The notes under the pieces were generated by a model that was not told where the DNA came from, made no database searches, and saw nothing but the letters and a program-made list of their open reading frames with translations. A stretch of DNA of 64,000 bases from Phoronis australis (taxonomy: Eukaryota; Phoronida; Phoronidae), in assembly GCA_002633005.1 (NCBI GenBank), contig NMRA01000047.1, positions 62,001 through 126,000 on the forward strand, written 5' to 3'. This document shows positions 1-10,523 of this stretch, piece after piece; the stretch's first letter is position 1, and each line of letters starts with the position of its first letter. The position numbers and the translations under genes are program-made.

Positions 1-211
1 ATTGGCGCAGGGCGAGTTGCCATGTAGACGTTTATTATTCTGCGTTCTGTTTCACAATGAATTCACTGATTCTCATCTTAAAATGATCCTAAACAATGCT
101 TATATGAAACTGAAACAAAGCCTGTCTCATTAGATACAATTTGTAATGCCTTAAAGTGCTCGTGAGTGCACATGTTTTGAGAAGCCAGCAATGAATAAAC
201 CGCTGCGTTAC

Positions 212-458
212 CAGCTTTTGATGCCGGCAACAAAGGTAATTGACCGGGCACCAAGGCCATGTGAGCGCATGCTAATTCAGTGTTTGCTTGACAGAAAGCT
301 GTTGTACAGAATTTGTTGAATGCACGACACTTTTCATTGTTCACGGTCTTTATTCCGTTGCGTTCATACTTTCTGAACAAAACTCTACTCTCTACTGAAC
401 ATAGATACAGTAACTGACCTAGCGACATAATTAAAAGACACACGATATTTCGAAACAT
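212..458 (-). CDS. Candidate first exon of a secreted protein (partial)
   Basis: On the minus strand an ATG at 458 opens a frame whose first ~23 residues form a plausible signal peptide: MFRN, then a leucine/isoleucine-rich core, then a small polar stretch. A cysteine-containing segment follows, with Cys in RAFNKFC, TAFC and LACAH contexts. A possible splice donor (GCTG then GTAACG on the minus strand) lies at 211-210, giving a phase-1 exon of about 82 codons. An in-frame Met 23 codons upstream (527) would bury the signal peptide, so 458 is preferred. The Cys pattern loosely resembles the PAN-like exon of the gene at 54547, but I do not recognise a family. No downstream exon is visible because the gene would run off the left edge. 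It could be a chance ORF. Confidence 0.28.
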
Positions 459-1023
459 ACTTGTTTCATTCTCAAGTGAAGATAAAATGACGCAGTAATG
501 CCACCACAGAGTATAAGCTGATGACACACACAGTGAGACACGGCGGGTGTGAAATACTGCAAAGAATGACTAATGAATTGGGGTAACAGGAAAGTCACGC
601 AAACAAGTGTAACGTGCGGCGCGACCCTGTTTGAGCAGCACGCGTACATACATGTACGCGCCATTTCCGAAAAATTGTGATACCTCTCGAGAGTTTTTCT
701 GAAACTGGGCTTTCTGATAATAAAATAGGAAAAACTTTTAATGAAATGAAACCACTTGCGATTGTTATGACATGTACGTAACCTCACATTTGTTTGAATA
801 ACATGGAAATTGGCAAATAGGTGAAGCAATGGCGCCAAAGAGCGCATCGCAAATTTAGCAGCTAATTGCCGGTAACTGAAGAACGTCAATTTTCGAACAC
901 CAGCGTAAATAATTTAGTTTACCCAAGGAAGAGTAAGAATTTTTTAATGAGGCATCATTAATTCTGGCGGCGACAGGCCCGATGAATTACATACGCGACA
1001 GAAGCCGGAGGAAGTGAAATTAA

Positions 1024-1085
1024 TCCGACGGAGTGACGTCACCCAGGCCATTAAGCCGACGAACTGACGTCACCAAGGCCAGTAC
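1024..1085. promoter_or_regulatory. Two 31-bp tandem units, each with a perfect CRE palindrome
   Basis: Two adjacent copies of a ~31-bp unit (CCGACG..., the CRE, then CC.AGGCCA) each contain TGACGTCA, at 1034-1041 and 1065-1072. TGACGTCA is the consensus CREB/ATF site. The pair sits about 600 bp upstream of the candidate minus-strand secreted exon (ATG at 458), so it could be its promoter. That link is inferred. Confidence 0.35.
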
Positions 1086-1287
1086 AAAACTGGCCACCCT
1101 CCCTCCGCATCCGCGAAAAAACGGCCCGCGAGACAAAAATAGAAAACCTTGAATCCAAATAGGTGGCCGGTCCAATACCTGGGCGCAACGAAGGTTCGTA
1201 ATGGAGCGAGGGAGACGGAGTTTGTGCAAACGATGCATTCTATATAGTAGATTGTCACATGTTAGGGAAATCTTTATTTAGAAACAA

Positions 1288-1413
1288 AGAATATAAATCG
1301 GTAAATAAAACAACAAGAATGGATCAACTGAAATTTGAAATTTTCGGATGTAACAACTTCCTTTATCAACAAAAACAGAAATAAAGTAAAATCAAACACA
1401 AAATGACAATTGA
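1288..1413 (-). repeat. Left inverted arm of Penelope-like element
   Basis: This 126-bp segment is the reverse complement of 1991-2116, identical by eye over its full length. The element's coding frame resumes about 12 bp after it ends. Confidence 0.85.
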
Positions 1414-1424
1414 AAATCCTATTT

Positions 1425-1929
1425 CCTCATCCCCCTATAATTTCTTGGAGAAAATGTAAAAATCTAAAGAATTATTTAGTTAAAGCTAATATCGACTGAC
1501 AAACCTATTGGCAACACACAATGTAACAAAACTAGGTGTAAAATGTGTAACTTCATCAACGATAGCACTTTTTTCCAGTCTTCCCAAACCAATGAAAACT
1601 TTGAAATAAAACATTATTCTGATTGCACCACCAACAATTTTATTTACCTTAAAACTTGTAAAAAATGTTCTATCCAATACGTAGGACAAACTCAACATAA
1701 TCTACAAACTCGGTTTCGTAATCATAGATTTAACATAATACATAAAAACATTTCTGATACTATAGGTAATCATTTCAATTCCAAAAACCATAATATTCAA
1801 GATCTTTCTGTACAAATAATAGAAAAACTCCAACACCCCAGTACCCCTCACAGACTTAAAAGAGAACAATATTGGATAGACAAACTGAATACAATAGAAC
1901 CTCATGGATTGAACATAAAAGCTTCTTAA
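1425..1929 (+). pseudogene. Penelope-like GIY-YIG endonuclease domain, frameshifted
   Basis: From 1425 one frame reads a proline-rich linker with PPIISWRKCKNLKNYLVKA, typical of the connector between RT and endonuclease in Penelope-like elements, and stops at TGA 1497. From ~1480 the next frame takes over with the Cys motif (TQCNKTRCKMC) and then the GIY-YIG core: FIYLKTCKKCSIQYVGQT, R...RNHR, NHFNSKNH, and a C-terminal REQYWIDKL...PHGLN with the catalytic-type Glu region. The frame ends at TAA 1927-1929. The longest ATG-started ORF is 1543-1929 (128 aa). The endonuclease nicks target DNA for priming in this retroelement class. The frameshift near 1490-1500 and the missing RT mean this copy cannot move on its own. 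Confidence 0.8.
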
Positions 1930-1990
1930 AATATGTCATTGAATTTTTTACGCAAAAATGTATCATTTTCATTACACCATATCTTATATG

Positions 1991-2116
1991 TCAATTGTCA
2001 TTTTGTGTTTGATTTTACTTTATTTCTGTTTTTGTTGATAAAGGAAGTTGTTACATCCGAAAATTTCAAATTTCAGTTGATCCATTCTTGTTGTTTTATT
2101 TACCGATTTATATTCT
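1991..2116 (+). repeat. Right inverted arm of Penelope-like element
   Basis: This is the sense-oriented terminal segment 3' of the GIY-YIG frame, pairing base for base with 1288-1413. Confidence 0.85.
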
Positions 2117-2930
2117 TCATTTCTTGAAACAATAGTATCCTTGGGAGGATCTGGATCGCCTTATTTAGTTTCAGATATATATTTTCTACGTTATTTAGAA
2201 ACACAAATACATTATTCAAATCATTGTTACTGTACAACCGTTGCCCTGACGGTCTGTAGAAGGGGAACTCGACTTCGTATGTAGATTTTCAGTTTCGTGG
2301 CTAAATTCCCATAAATAATTACATCAGTGCACATTAATTCTTTGGCTCACTATTATAGTCTTTTCGTGACTGGAGGTTTAGTTTCCAACTCAAGATGGTT
2401 TATGTTCGTGCCAGTACCGGCGGCCGCGACGGGCCTGATCGGGTTCCGAGGCACTGGCCGGGATAACAAGCGTTTCGTGTGTTTAGAACTCAAAAAAGTC
2501 ACAAGTATAAACAACACGGATCTAGGTTCTCCTGTCTGTATTTCACAAAAGAATACTTCCAATTTATCTCCGAACAGACCCCAAACTCCTGCTACGGACC
2601 TTGGTAAATTGTCCTGCCGAACTGTGTAGGCTACAGTGTGTCCAAATACCAGTAAATCCGTAACAGCGAAATAAAACAACACGTTTTTTTTAAGAACTCA
2701 GTGTATTTTTAAGGGTTTTACATCGAAGTTTGATGATTTTTGGTGTTAAACGATGAATTCAAGCGATAAGCTGATACCACTAACCCGTGTTGTGAACTGC
2801 TGAACAGACTGCGTGTGAAACCAATTACGTCATTGAATAATTTCAACACCTCCGTCTGCCGTCAGGTGTCAGGTAACGCAACCGAACCTACCGTTATCGA
2901 GCAGAACTTCTCGATCTAAATTGATACAAA
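2117..2930. other. Intergenic; no gene recognised
   Basis: There are short open frames on both strands (2327-2629 +, 2353-2682 -) that overlap each other and show no domain. The segment 2410-2470 is locally GC-rich (CGGCGGCCGCGACGGG). Nothing further can be supported. Confidence 0.4.
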
Positions 2931-3242
2931 ATGGGTTGTTTTGGGTGGCATTCTCCTTTAACATATGCATATACACATGCGCGTAGGCCTAGACCCGAAG
3001 GACTTGTGCAAACGGTTTTTTTAAAGAGTTCCCTCCGTGACCCTGTGTCTCAAAAAGAATTTTATAAACACATTTTAAGAGAGATAAAAATCTTTAGTAT
3101 ACCTGTTGCCACACTTTGTTCAGCACATTTCAAAGAATCGTGTTTCGACCAAACACAAAAGCGACGTTACCTTATAAGTGTATTTGCAAATTTTATAAAT
3201 AGCGAACAAACTTTCTGCATTCTAGGGCGAATGGTGCCATAA
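2931..3242 (+). pseudogene. Possible THAP-type zinc-finger fragment
   Basis: The 103-aa frame contains LCSAHFKESCF, which matches the C-x2-H-F half of THAP (C2CH) zinc fingers and the 'CSxHF' signature of THAP transposases. It is preceded by a basic, Trp-poor stretch where the THAP core helix would be. The N-terminal Cys pair is only weakly present (MGCFGWHSP). THAP domains bind DNA and occur in host factors and in P, Kolobok and Harbinger-type transposases. With only half of the motif clear, a decayed transposase remnant is the likeliest reading; chance is possible. Confidence 0.25.
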
Positions 3243-3856
3243 TGCACTGGACACGTAGTTTTATGCATTGTGTTAAGACCGTGCTTATTTCATCTTCTAT
3301 TTTGTGAATATTGACCAGCCCTTAGTTCAGTTGGTTGTGGCTCACATGTGTGTCTGCAGCATTTGTCGTGCAAGTGAGGCGAGTTCATACGGCCTCAAAG
3401 TCAACGAAAGTTCGCTAAGTGGGAAATCTAATTCATTGTCTGATTCTTCAAGTACTTGAGTGTGATGGCCTTATCCACTCTCTTCTGTGTGTGCATACCA
3501 AATGTCCAGTTCCCGCTCAAAACGTTCTTCTGATCTGCTGTCAAGTGATTACTCGCCTTCCACCCATTACATCATTTGGTGGGAAACTTGGAAGTAACTA
3601 ATTTTCTTCATAGAAATCACGACTATTTGCTATCAAAAGTGCTTATTCAGTTTATTTTTATGGTATTAATTTCATGTTATCGAACTAAAACTCAAAAACT
3701 AAGAAAATGCATGATGGGAACTCTTTAAAATGCATTATTTCAGATACATGGGCGAGGGCCAATTTAATGGTGCAAGCAGGCCTGCGAAAATACTTAAGAA
3801 CGATTAACTGAGAGTTGGACATCCGCTGCTGCTAATTACAGCAATTAGCGACAATC

Positions 3857-6718
3857 ATGAATCGGCTCAATGATATCGATGTTCTAACAATTTTAACAGC
3901 TGAAGAAATCACTGCCCTAGAAATGGACGAAACGAGCGGACGTGTCCTGCTGCTGGCGGTGCTTTTAAGTTCCATTTGTTGGACGGTCTCCCTCGCTAAT
4001 TGCCTGATGTGGAGAGACAAAGTGCTGAACAACAAGAAGACTCAGAGTTTGTCTAATGCCACCACAGTGGATTTCTGGTCTTGCGGTATCCGCCAGATTG
4101 AGAGAAACGCCTTCACCAATTTGTTGCAGGTAAAATATCTCAGTCTGACTGATAATCACCTATCGCAAATCGTGGATGGACTTTTTAGGACATTAGTAAC
4201 ACTTACAACCTTGGATTTGAGTCATAACCAAATGCATATTTTAACAGGACAAACTTTGGATGGATTGCTTAACTTAGAAATTCTCGATCTTGCAAATAAT
4301 TTCGTGTCATCTTTGTTTCAAGACATATTTAGTGGAACACCCTCGCTAAAAATACTTCGTTTAAATCACAACTTCGTTACATCATTGGATGGTAATTCAT
4401 TTGGCAGTAGCTTGTCCAGTCTCGAAAAACTCTTTATTGGAAGCAACAAGATTTCAAGGATAGCAAGTGGAACATTCAGCAGATTAAACACATTGAGGCA
4501 TCTTCATCTCGAGAGCAACAACCTAACTGCAGTGCACGGGCACGCCTTTGATGGACTGGGAGCTTTGACTACTTTGATATTGCGAAACAATTCCATGACT
4601 GAGATTCGTGGCCTGGTGTTTCCGTCTTTGCGGTTCGTGGATTTAACTCAAAACTATCTACGGACACTGGAAGACGCTTTCGTTGTTTCTAAACAATCAG
4701 TTAGTGTGGACCTGGCCTTCAATTGGATTTCAGAAATTGAAAACAATGTATTTTGCTCCCAGTTGTCGGTTGACATACTGAGGCTGTCTTCAAACAAGCT
4801 GAAAATGGTAAAAAATCATATGTTCGCTTGCCTGAAATCTACACAAGCTCTTTCACTGTCAGGCAATAGAATAGCATCAATAGAACAAGGGTCGTTTTCT
4901 CACATGAAGAAACTTGAGTATCTACGTCTTTCTTATAATCGAATTACAATCGTTAGACGTGGAATATTTAATGGTTTGTTAAGTCTAACATTCCTGGACC
5001 TAAGTTTCAACGATATAATCTCTCTTGGTGATCAATCTTTTGGAAATCTAACGGCTCTAAAATTCCTTTACCTGAATGGTAATAAGATTTCCACTCTAGC
5101 TTTTGCGGATTTCATAGGTCCTAAAACACCTGTAGTGCTGGCAATGGACGGTAACCCAATTAGTGACATGCAAATCACTACTGCACTGGCTTTTAAAGAT
5201 TTTCGAGTTGACATCATTGACATGAACGTGACGTACAATGCGTCATATCTTGCAAATGTTAATAAGCTGAAAGTGAGAGGAAATCATGCTGTTTCTCAGA
5301 TGTTTGTTGCAAATCTTCGAAACCTCATTAGTCTTGATATGTCGTGGTGCAACATATCTGATTTGAGTGAACAACCCTTCAAATTGCTTCGTCGACTTAG
5401 AACCCTGACACTTGCTAGAAATCAACTAAAACACGTATCTTCTTACATGCTTGAAGGGCTTGAATCTTTGAGAACATTAATTCTTTCGCATAACGACATC
5501 GTGGCAATTGCAGAAAACACATTTCTGGAGCTGAAATCACTGGAAGAGATACGTCTGACAGGGAACATGATTATTCGCATAGGAACTAATGTGTTACCTA
5601 CAAACATCAAACGACTCTACCTGGAAGAAAACAACGTCAGAACGTTTTCTTCCTTCATTGTAACTGCACTTACGTCTCTGAACCTAAGTTATAACAACCT
5701 CGGCCGTGTAACGAACAAAATGCTCGCAGGACTGCCGAACATTTACTTTTTAGACATGTCCCATGCACACATTGACTACATAAGTGAAGACGCCTTTTAC
5801 AGTCTGACTTCTCTACGGACACTGGTTCTATCTGGAAATAAAATTCTAGTAGTACGTCAGTCTGTGTTCGGTTCCCTTATATCATTGAAATCGCTTGAAC
5901 TGGATCATTGTGGCATTAAAAGAATTGAGGAAGGGGCCACGAAAAATATGAACAGTTTGCAGCATCTGTATGTTCGCAATAACAGTATCCAGGCTATACC
6001 ACTGGATATACTAAGGAGGGTTGGTGGCCCAGTACAACGATTCTTCTTCTTTGTGTCAGACAACCCACTTGAGTGTAACTGTCTGGTGCGTTTCTTTCAA
6101 GCATGGGTCTACCGAATGAAAAAACTGTTCATAGGGAAAACTAGCAATCTGAAAAACATCGCCATCCCTACATGCAACTCCATAATTGAAACTCGATCAA
6201 CCATTGAGTCATTCGTATCCTCTGATTTCGTCTGCCATAAGCCTAGTTCTCCGGTTGTGGAAGTCAAACAAGACGCCCTCAAGGTTTCCATTAAGTGCAC
6301 GTCTTACGGAGATCCAAATCCGACGATTACACTCAAAGGTCCTGAAGGAAACATGTTGAATTATTCTACTGTAGTGAATACTACCGAAACTGTCGCGGAG
6401 TCGAGTATTCCAGCAGATGAATTTGTTGAAGGTAACTACTCATGCACGGCTGCAAATTTTATAGAACAATTATCAAGCGTAAAATTGATTAAAGCCACAA
6501 AGAAAAGCGAAGACGGGAAAGATAAACCAAAGAGAAATGGCATACCTTTCGAGACCAGTCTAGAAATAGTCGGTGTCTCCACTTTTGTAGTAGGGTGTGC
6601 ACTAATTGCAGGCGTCATTTTGTCGGTCTGCATCGTGCGTCGGTACAATGGCCATCCTAGTTCATCGAGAACTGGCGCCGCACAGAACCAGAGTGAAGTG
6701 GGTGATACTCGAGTCTAA
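3857..6718 (+). CDS. LRR-Ig single-pass membrane receptor (LRRIG-type), single exon
   Basis: The 953-aa frame has no intron. A second Met at residue 23 (base 3923; context GAAATGG) directly precedes a hydrophobic signal peptide (RVLLLAVLLSSICWTVSLA) and is the likelier start; from Met1 the signal would begin 28 residues in. About 26 LxxLxLxxN leucine-rich repeats span residues ~65-735, with an irregular island at ~430-475. An LRRCT follows (NPLECNC ... C ... DFVC, ~740-815), then one Ig domain (~820-890) with KCTSYGDPNP and GNYSCTAAN. A TM helix (~905-927) precedes a 26-residue tail ending DTRV, a class I PDZ ligand (T-x-V). The order resembles LRIG, AMIGO and LINGO families and the many lancelet LRRIG proteins, but 26 repeats is long for these. 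Adhesion or immune recognition at the surface is inferred. The Ig lacks the usual Trp after its first Cys. Confidence 0.93.
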   Translation: MNRLNDIDVLTILTAEEITALEMDETSGRVLLLAVLLSSICWTVSLANCLMWRDKVLNNKKTQSLSNATTVDFWSCGIRQIERNAFTNLLQVKYLSLTDNHLSQIVDGLFRTLVTLTTLDLSHNQMHILTGQTLDGLLNLEILDLANNFVSSLFQDIFSGTPSLKILRLNHNFVTSLDGNSFGSSLSSLEKLFIGSNKISRIASGTFSRLNTLRHLHLESNNLTAVHGHAFDGLGALTTLILRNNSMTEIRGLVFPSLRFVDLTQNYLRTLEDAFVVSKQSVSVDLAFNWISEIENNVFCSQLSVDILRLSSNKLKMVKNHMFACLKSTQALSLSGNRIASIEQGSFSHMKKLEYLRLSYNRITIVRRGIFNGLLSLTFLDLSFNDIISLGDQSFGNLTALKFLYLNGNKISTLAFADFIGPKTPVVLAMDGNPISDMQITTALAFKDFRVDIIDMNVTYNASYLANVNKLKVRGNHAVSQMFVANLRNLISLDMSWCNISDLSEQPFKLLRRLRTLTLARNQLKHVSSYMLEGLESLRTLILSHNDIVAIAENTFLELKSLEEIRLTGNMIIRIGTNVLPTNIKRLYLEENNVRTFSSFIVTALTSLNLSYNNLGRVTNKMLAGLPNIYFLDMSHAHIDYISEDAFYSLTSLRTLVLSGNKILVVRQSVFGSLISLKSLELDHCGIKRIEEGATKNMNSLQHLYVRNNSIQAIPLDILRRVGGPVQRFFFFVSDNPLECNCLVRFFQAWVYRMKKLFIGKTSNLKNIAIPTCNSIIETRSTIESFVSSDFVCHKPSSPVVEVKQDALKVSIKCTSYGDPNPTITLKGPEGNMLNYSTVVNTTETVAESSIPADEFVEGNYSCTAANFIEQLSSVKLIKATKKSEDGKDKPKRNGIPFETSLEIVGVSTFVVGCALIAGVILSVCIVRRYNGHPSSSRTGAAQNQSEVGDTRV

Positions 6719-6829
6719 CAACCATTGAGTGCTACGGAAACTGATTCCATAGCCGCGCCTCTAAATTCCAGCCCCGATCTTCAGTCTCTGAGCCCAGCAG
6801 ACACCAAATCCAAAGTATCGCTACCTTAA
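6719..6829 (+). other. In-frame 36-codon extension after the LRRIG stop
   Basis: After the TAA at 6716-6718 the same frame runs for 36 sense codons to TAA 6827-6829. The peptide is rich in Ser, Pro, Ala and Asp (it begins QPLSATETDS and ends SKVSLP), like a disordered cytoplasmic tail. The six bases after the stop are CAACCA, which fit CARYYA, the context known to promote stop-codon readthrough. Alternatives are a recent nonsense allele of a longer tail, or plain 3'UTR. Confidence 0.35.
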
Positions 6830-7028
6830 ACTTCACACTAGAACCAAAATGCCCTGTTGGCCAACTGCAATTGGGGGCCGGATTCCTCATACGGACTTCA
6901 TTCTGGGTAATGGATCACATCTCCAGGACTGAGTTTGGCCATGATGTATTCATTATTGTCGGTGTGGGTGGACCTTAATGGTGCAAGTCATAGATACAAA
7001 CATGGATAGATTTATTTCCAAAATTTTA

Positions 7029-7034
7029 AATAAA
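7029..7034 (+). terminator. Poly(A) signal AATAAA of the LRRIG gene
   Basis: AATAAA lies 311 bp after the LRRIG stop, in AT-rich sequence. It is the first clear canonical signal downstream. Confidence 0.45.
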
Positions 7035-7039
7035 ATATG

Positions 7040-9193
7040 TCGCACCAAGTAAAACGCATTCAAAGGTAACAATACTGACACATGAAATGCGAGTTTTATA
7101 TAGACAAGTCTACCGATTTTTTACACCATGGCCTTCACTTAAATCCGATCATTAAAGTTCTGAAGCATAGTACTTTTTAAAATTACACATTATTACCGAT
7201 AACAAGGAATCAATTAACAAAAGAAATAAAGGTAAAATCCAAAAATAAGCAAAGAATGTAATCTACGGGTATTGCTACTGTGCGTTTGTTTGCTGGTCCA
7301 GGACTGAACATTTTTCCATAACATAATGCATGTTCTTGTTCAGCAAAGTACTAAACTATAAACTATCATGTCACATCATATCATATTAATTCATACGCAT
7401 AGGCTTCAACATCTTCAACGTTCCTTGAACCTCAGCATCCATCAGCACTTCTTTCAAAACGACCTTCAAGCCGTGTGTTGTCCACGCTTATCCGCGGGAG
7501 TGTTTCCTGTAGACAAAATGGGTTCCATTTCTAGTTGTTTCATGGGATTTGGGACGTAGTCATTCTAAGTTTCGCTGAATTTTTATTTGCATTGTCTGTC
7601 TGCTGGTACTTGCACTCCCTTGTGTTTTGTTATTCATGCGATTTTCAAACAAAAGTTAATTCAGTTGAACATTGCAATGAATTTACGGGATAGAAAATCA
7701 GAGATCAGAAATACGGTCTCCACGGCACGACGTGACCACACCCTTCAACGTCCAACACATTTACCTGCTCTGCTGATCATTATGTTTTAGGTCAGGTGAA
7801 AAGGATTGGCAGATCCAGAATTTTAAAAGCGGTGCTCCTAATGTTTAATTTATGACGGGGAGAGCACCAGCGTCTAAGCGTCCCTGAATCCGTCTTTTTG
7901 TAAACATCTGACTTAGGAAACGGTTACTCAGGGTCAATAAGCTTTAAAATGGTTGTCTCCCCCTGGTCGCGACACGTTTCCTAATTACACGGCGAGGCCA
8001 CCACAATTCTTCCCAGTCACACATTTTAAGTCACACGTTCTTTCATCACTGTTTCAAGCTAGTTCCACCTGATCACCCCTTTGCAAAGCTGTTCATAGGC
8101 TTTTGGAGACTTGTCGTGACGTGATGACACCTGTATTTAGCCTAATGAATAATTTGTCACTCTCAATGACAGAACCGAGCTTGCTAAAATTTCAAGTGAC
8201 GATTTTGGTACCGTAAATGCGCCGACTGTTGATCTTGCACAGCATTTCAGTGGAATTATTAAAATTACGAGGAAGTCAAACTATTCTGTGCCATCGGTAT
8301 CTTGAAGAACATCGTGGCAAAGTTATACGTCTCGTCATTTATTATGCAGCGGAAAAGTCAACTTTTAACACGCGGAAACTAATGTTAGTTCAGTATTTAT
8401 TACATGAATGACTTGTACACAACTGCCTTTGTCTGTGGCTGAAATCGAGCTATGAATAGGATACTTTAGGTTTTCACCCATTTCTTGATCATGAAACATA
8501 TGCGTATCAGTGATTAACAAGTTTCAATCTCGGAACAACCAATATACATTACAATCGTCAAATTTAAAGACGTCCTTGTTAACTTGTCAATGCTTTTGAG
8601 TCCCGGATTTGTAAACTGTTAAATTGTCCAAAATGTAATTAAGAAGCCAATCAATCATCTGCTCTGTTTTTAAACGGTTGATTGGCATGTGTGGGCACTT
8701 TAATTTGCTACAAACATTCCTTCAGCTCTCGTGACGTCATAGGGCGCTCAATTACCACTTGTTGTCGGCTCGTAACAAAGAAAGTTGTGTTACACATTTC
8801 TGTGTTAGTAAAAAACGTCATTAACTCAGTTAAAATGATTTTCGGCATTTTTCAAGAATATTCTCAGGAATGTTTCTGGAATTTTATGTAAAATTATTAA
8901 TCGAGTGAACACAACATCGGTCTCGGTCGAAATGCAGAATGATGTCTCACGGTATAATATTTCATATACGCTATGATTTGTGTATGTACACGCAAGGTCA
9001 TCATTATCACTAATCTAATTCATTCCATTCCACGCAGTCACTCTTACATTTTTGTCGAATTGTATGTTGCACTAGGAACAATAATCCCTTTTAAATATCC
9101 AAATTAAGCAGTTCTAAAGTTGGGTAGATTTGGCTGAGAGTTACATAAGCGGCCAGTCAACAACATCTGTTAAACAAAAATGGCCAAACTTGC
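7040..9193. other. Intergenic; no gene recognised
   Basis: Only short frames without domain signatures are present (7368-7559, 8217-8411, 8682-8891 and similar). Base composition is AT-rich and uneven. I see no repeat structure here. Confidence 0.4.
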
Positions 9194-10360
9194 TAATGTT
9201 TTCATCAAAGTAGCGAAACTTTATTTTAACACCTGTTGCCATTTCTTGGGTCCATATCGGTACACCTCAATTAACCTTAATTCTCCTCGCCCCAGCTCAT
9301 ACTCACCTGTCTCAATGTTCCCATGTTGTTTTCCACGCCAATGTTCGTCACTTGAAATATTAGATTTACTTTGTGTTGTTAAATTAAAAATGCTCGCAAT
9401 TTAATAAGGAATTTAAACGAGGTATTGATGTTATGCAGTGTTCCTTATTGGGAAAGTATGAATAATCTGGAACCAAAGTAGTGAATCTGTATCATCACAA
9501 TAAGGAGGTTTATTGATGTCTTTTTAAAAAAACATGTGCATCCCTGTTACAGCTATAAACGGTTTGTCAATCTTTGATCAAATCCATTGTAAGCATTGCC
9601 AGTTTGGTTATACATCTCTGTTTTATTACTTCCACGGTAGTATAAAAATGCTTGAAATTGTAATTCCAAATTCCACTACCAGGTGACGCTCATCAGTTTG
9701 TCCTAGATTTGAATTTCTATGTGAAAAAATAAAAAGTCTACGTGTTTGATGACAATGTAGTATCCCCCTTGTGGACATCTAATTCCATTGTTTTTAAAAG
9801 TGCTCTAGTCTGTATCCAATTTACAGAACTAGCAACATTTAAATTTCAAATTTTACGGATATTTAAACACCGGGACGTTTTAGTAAAATACTATAATTGA
9901 TGACGTCATACCACTGTTTGATTTTTGATTATTTTGATTGTTTCCATAATTTTTCTCCGTATTCCTACACATTGCAATGTTACCAGCTTCTCTGAATTTC
10001 CTCAACCATTAACGTACTTAAAGATGTTTTTGCATGCTCCTAACTATGCTCATGTATAGCAGGAACCAAATGACAATGCAATTTGAATATCGTTTATTCT
10101 AAACAAAGTGCGGTAGTTGTATTCATTGACAACTTGTAAATGTGAAAATAAAATATCCGCAAAAAGGTGACATTTGCACTAATGACTTACCTTAGAGTCT
10201 CACATTGCCCGCATCATACAGTGTTATTCCGCTTCACCAGGTCTCGATACTTACTGGGGATGGTTGAGTGACATACGGCATATCATTTTCAACACAAAAC
10301 TCGCAATTTTCAACGTACTTCATATTCACATCGTCGCTATATCTTGTGTTTCTAACTAAT
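9194..10360. repeat. 1.17-kb direct duplication, copy 1
   Basis: This segment is repeated at 10785-11950 in the same orientation with one 1-bp indel and roughly a dozen substitutions by eye (~1-1.5%). It begins TAATGTTTTCATCAAAG and ends TCTAACTAAT in both copies. Copy 2 starts at the first base after the N-gap. Confidence 0.9.
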
Positions 10361-10523
10361 GGGGCTATTCGGAGAATTCTCCTCGCGATGTCGCTGCTGT
10401 ACTAGTGGTGATTGAATTGCGCATGCGTGGCTGTCTGCATGTAAACAACTGGTAAAAGATGGAATTTTTATCAAAATACGTCGTCGCGCTAAGCCTTATT
10501 ACTGCTAATTTCCCTGGTGCAAG

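Larger units (their letters stand above)
1288..2116 (+). mobile_element. 5'-truncated Penelope-like element with inverted terminal arms
   Basis: An 829-bp unit is bounded by two 126-bp arms (1288-1413 and 1991-2116) that are reverse complements with no mismatch that I can find by eye. Between them, on the + strand, is the C-terminal part of a Penelope-like polyprotein: linker, CxxxRCxxC motif and GIY-YIG endonuclease. Penelope-like elements are known for terminal repeats in direct or inverted order and for 5' truncation next to an inverted partial copy, which fits. The reverse transcriptase is absent. Perfect arms suggest a recent insertion, although the ORF already carries a frameshift. No target-site duplication was defined. 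Confidence 0.8.

Noticed and set aside
78-889. Two ~150-codon overlapping minus-strand ORFs as full genes
   Set aside because: Only the part from 458 down has a signal-peptide-like start; the 431-889 frame lacks any feature and overlaps it.
3298-3400. tRNA-like A-box (TTAGTTCAGTTGG) suggesting a tRNA or tRNA-derived SINE
   Set aside because: No convincing B box at the right distance and no cloverleaf could be drawn; GAGTTCATACG is a poor match.
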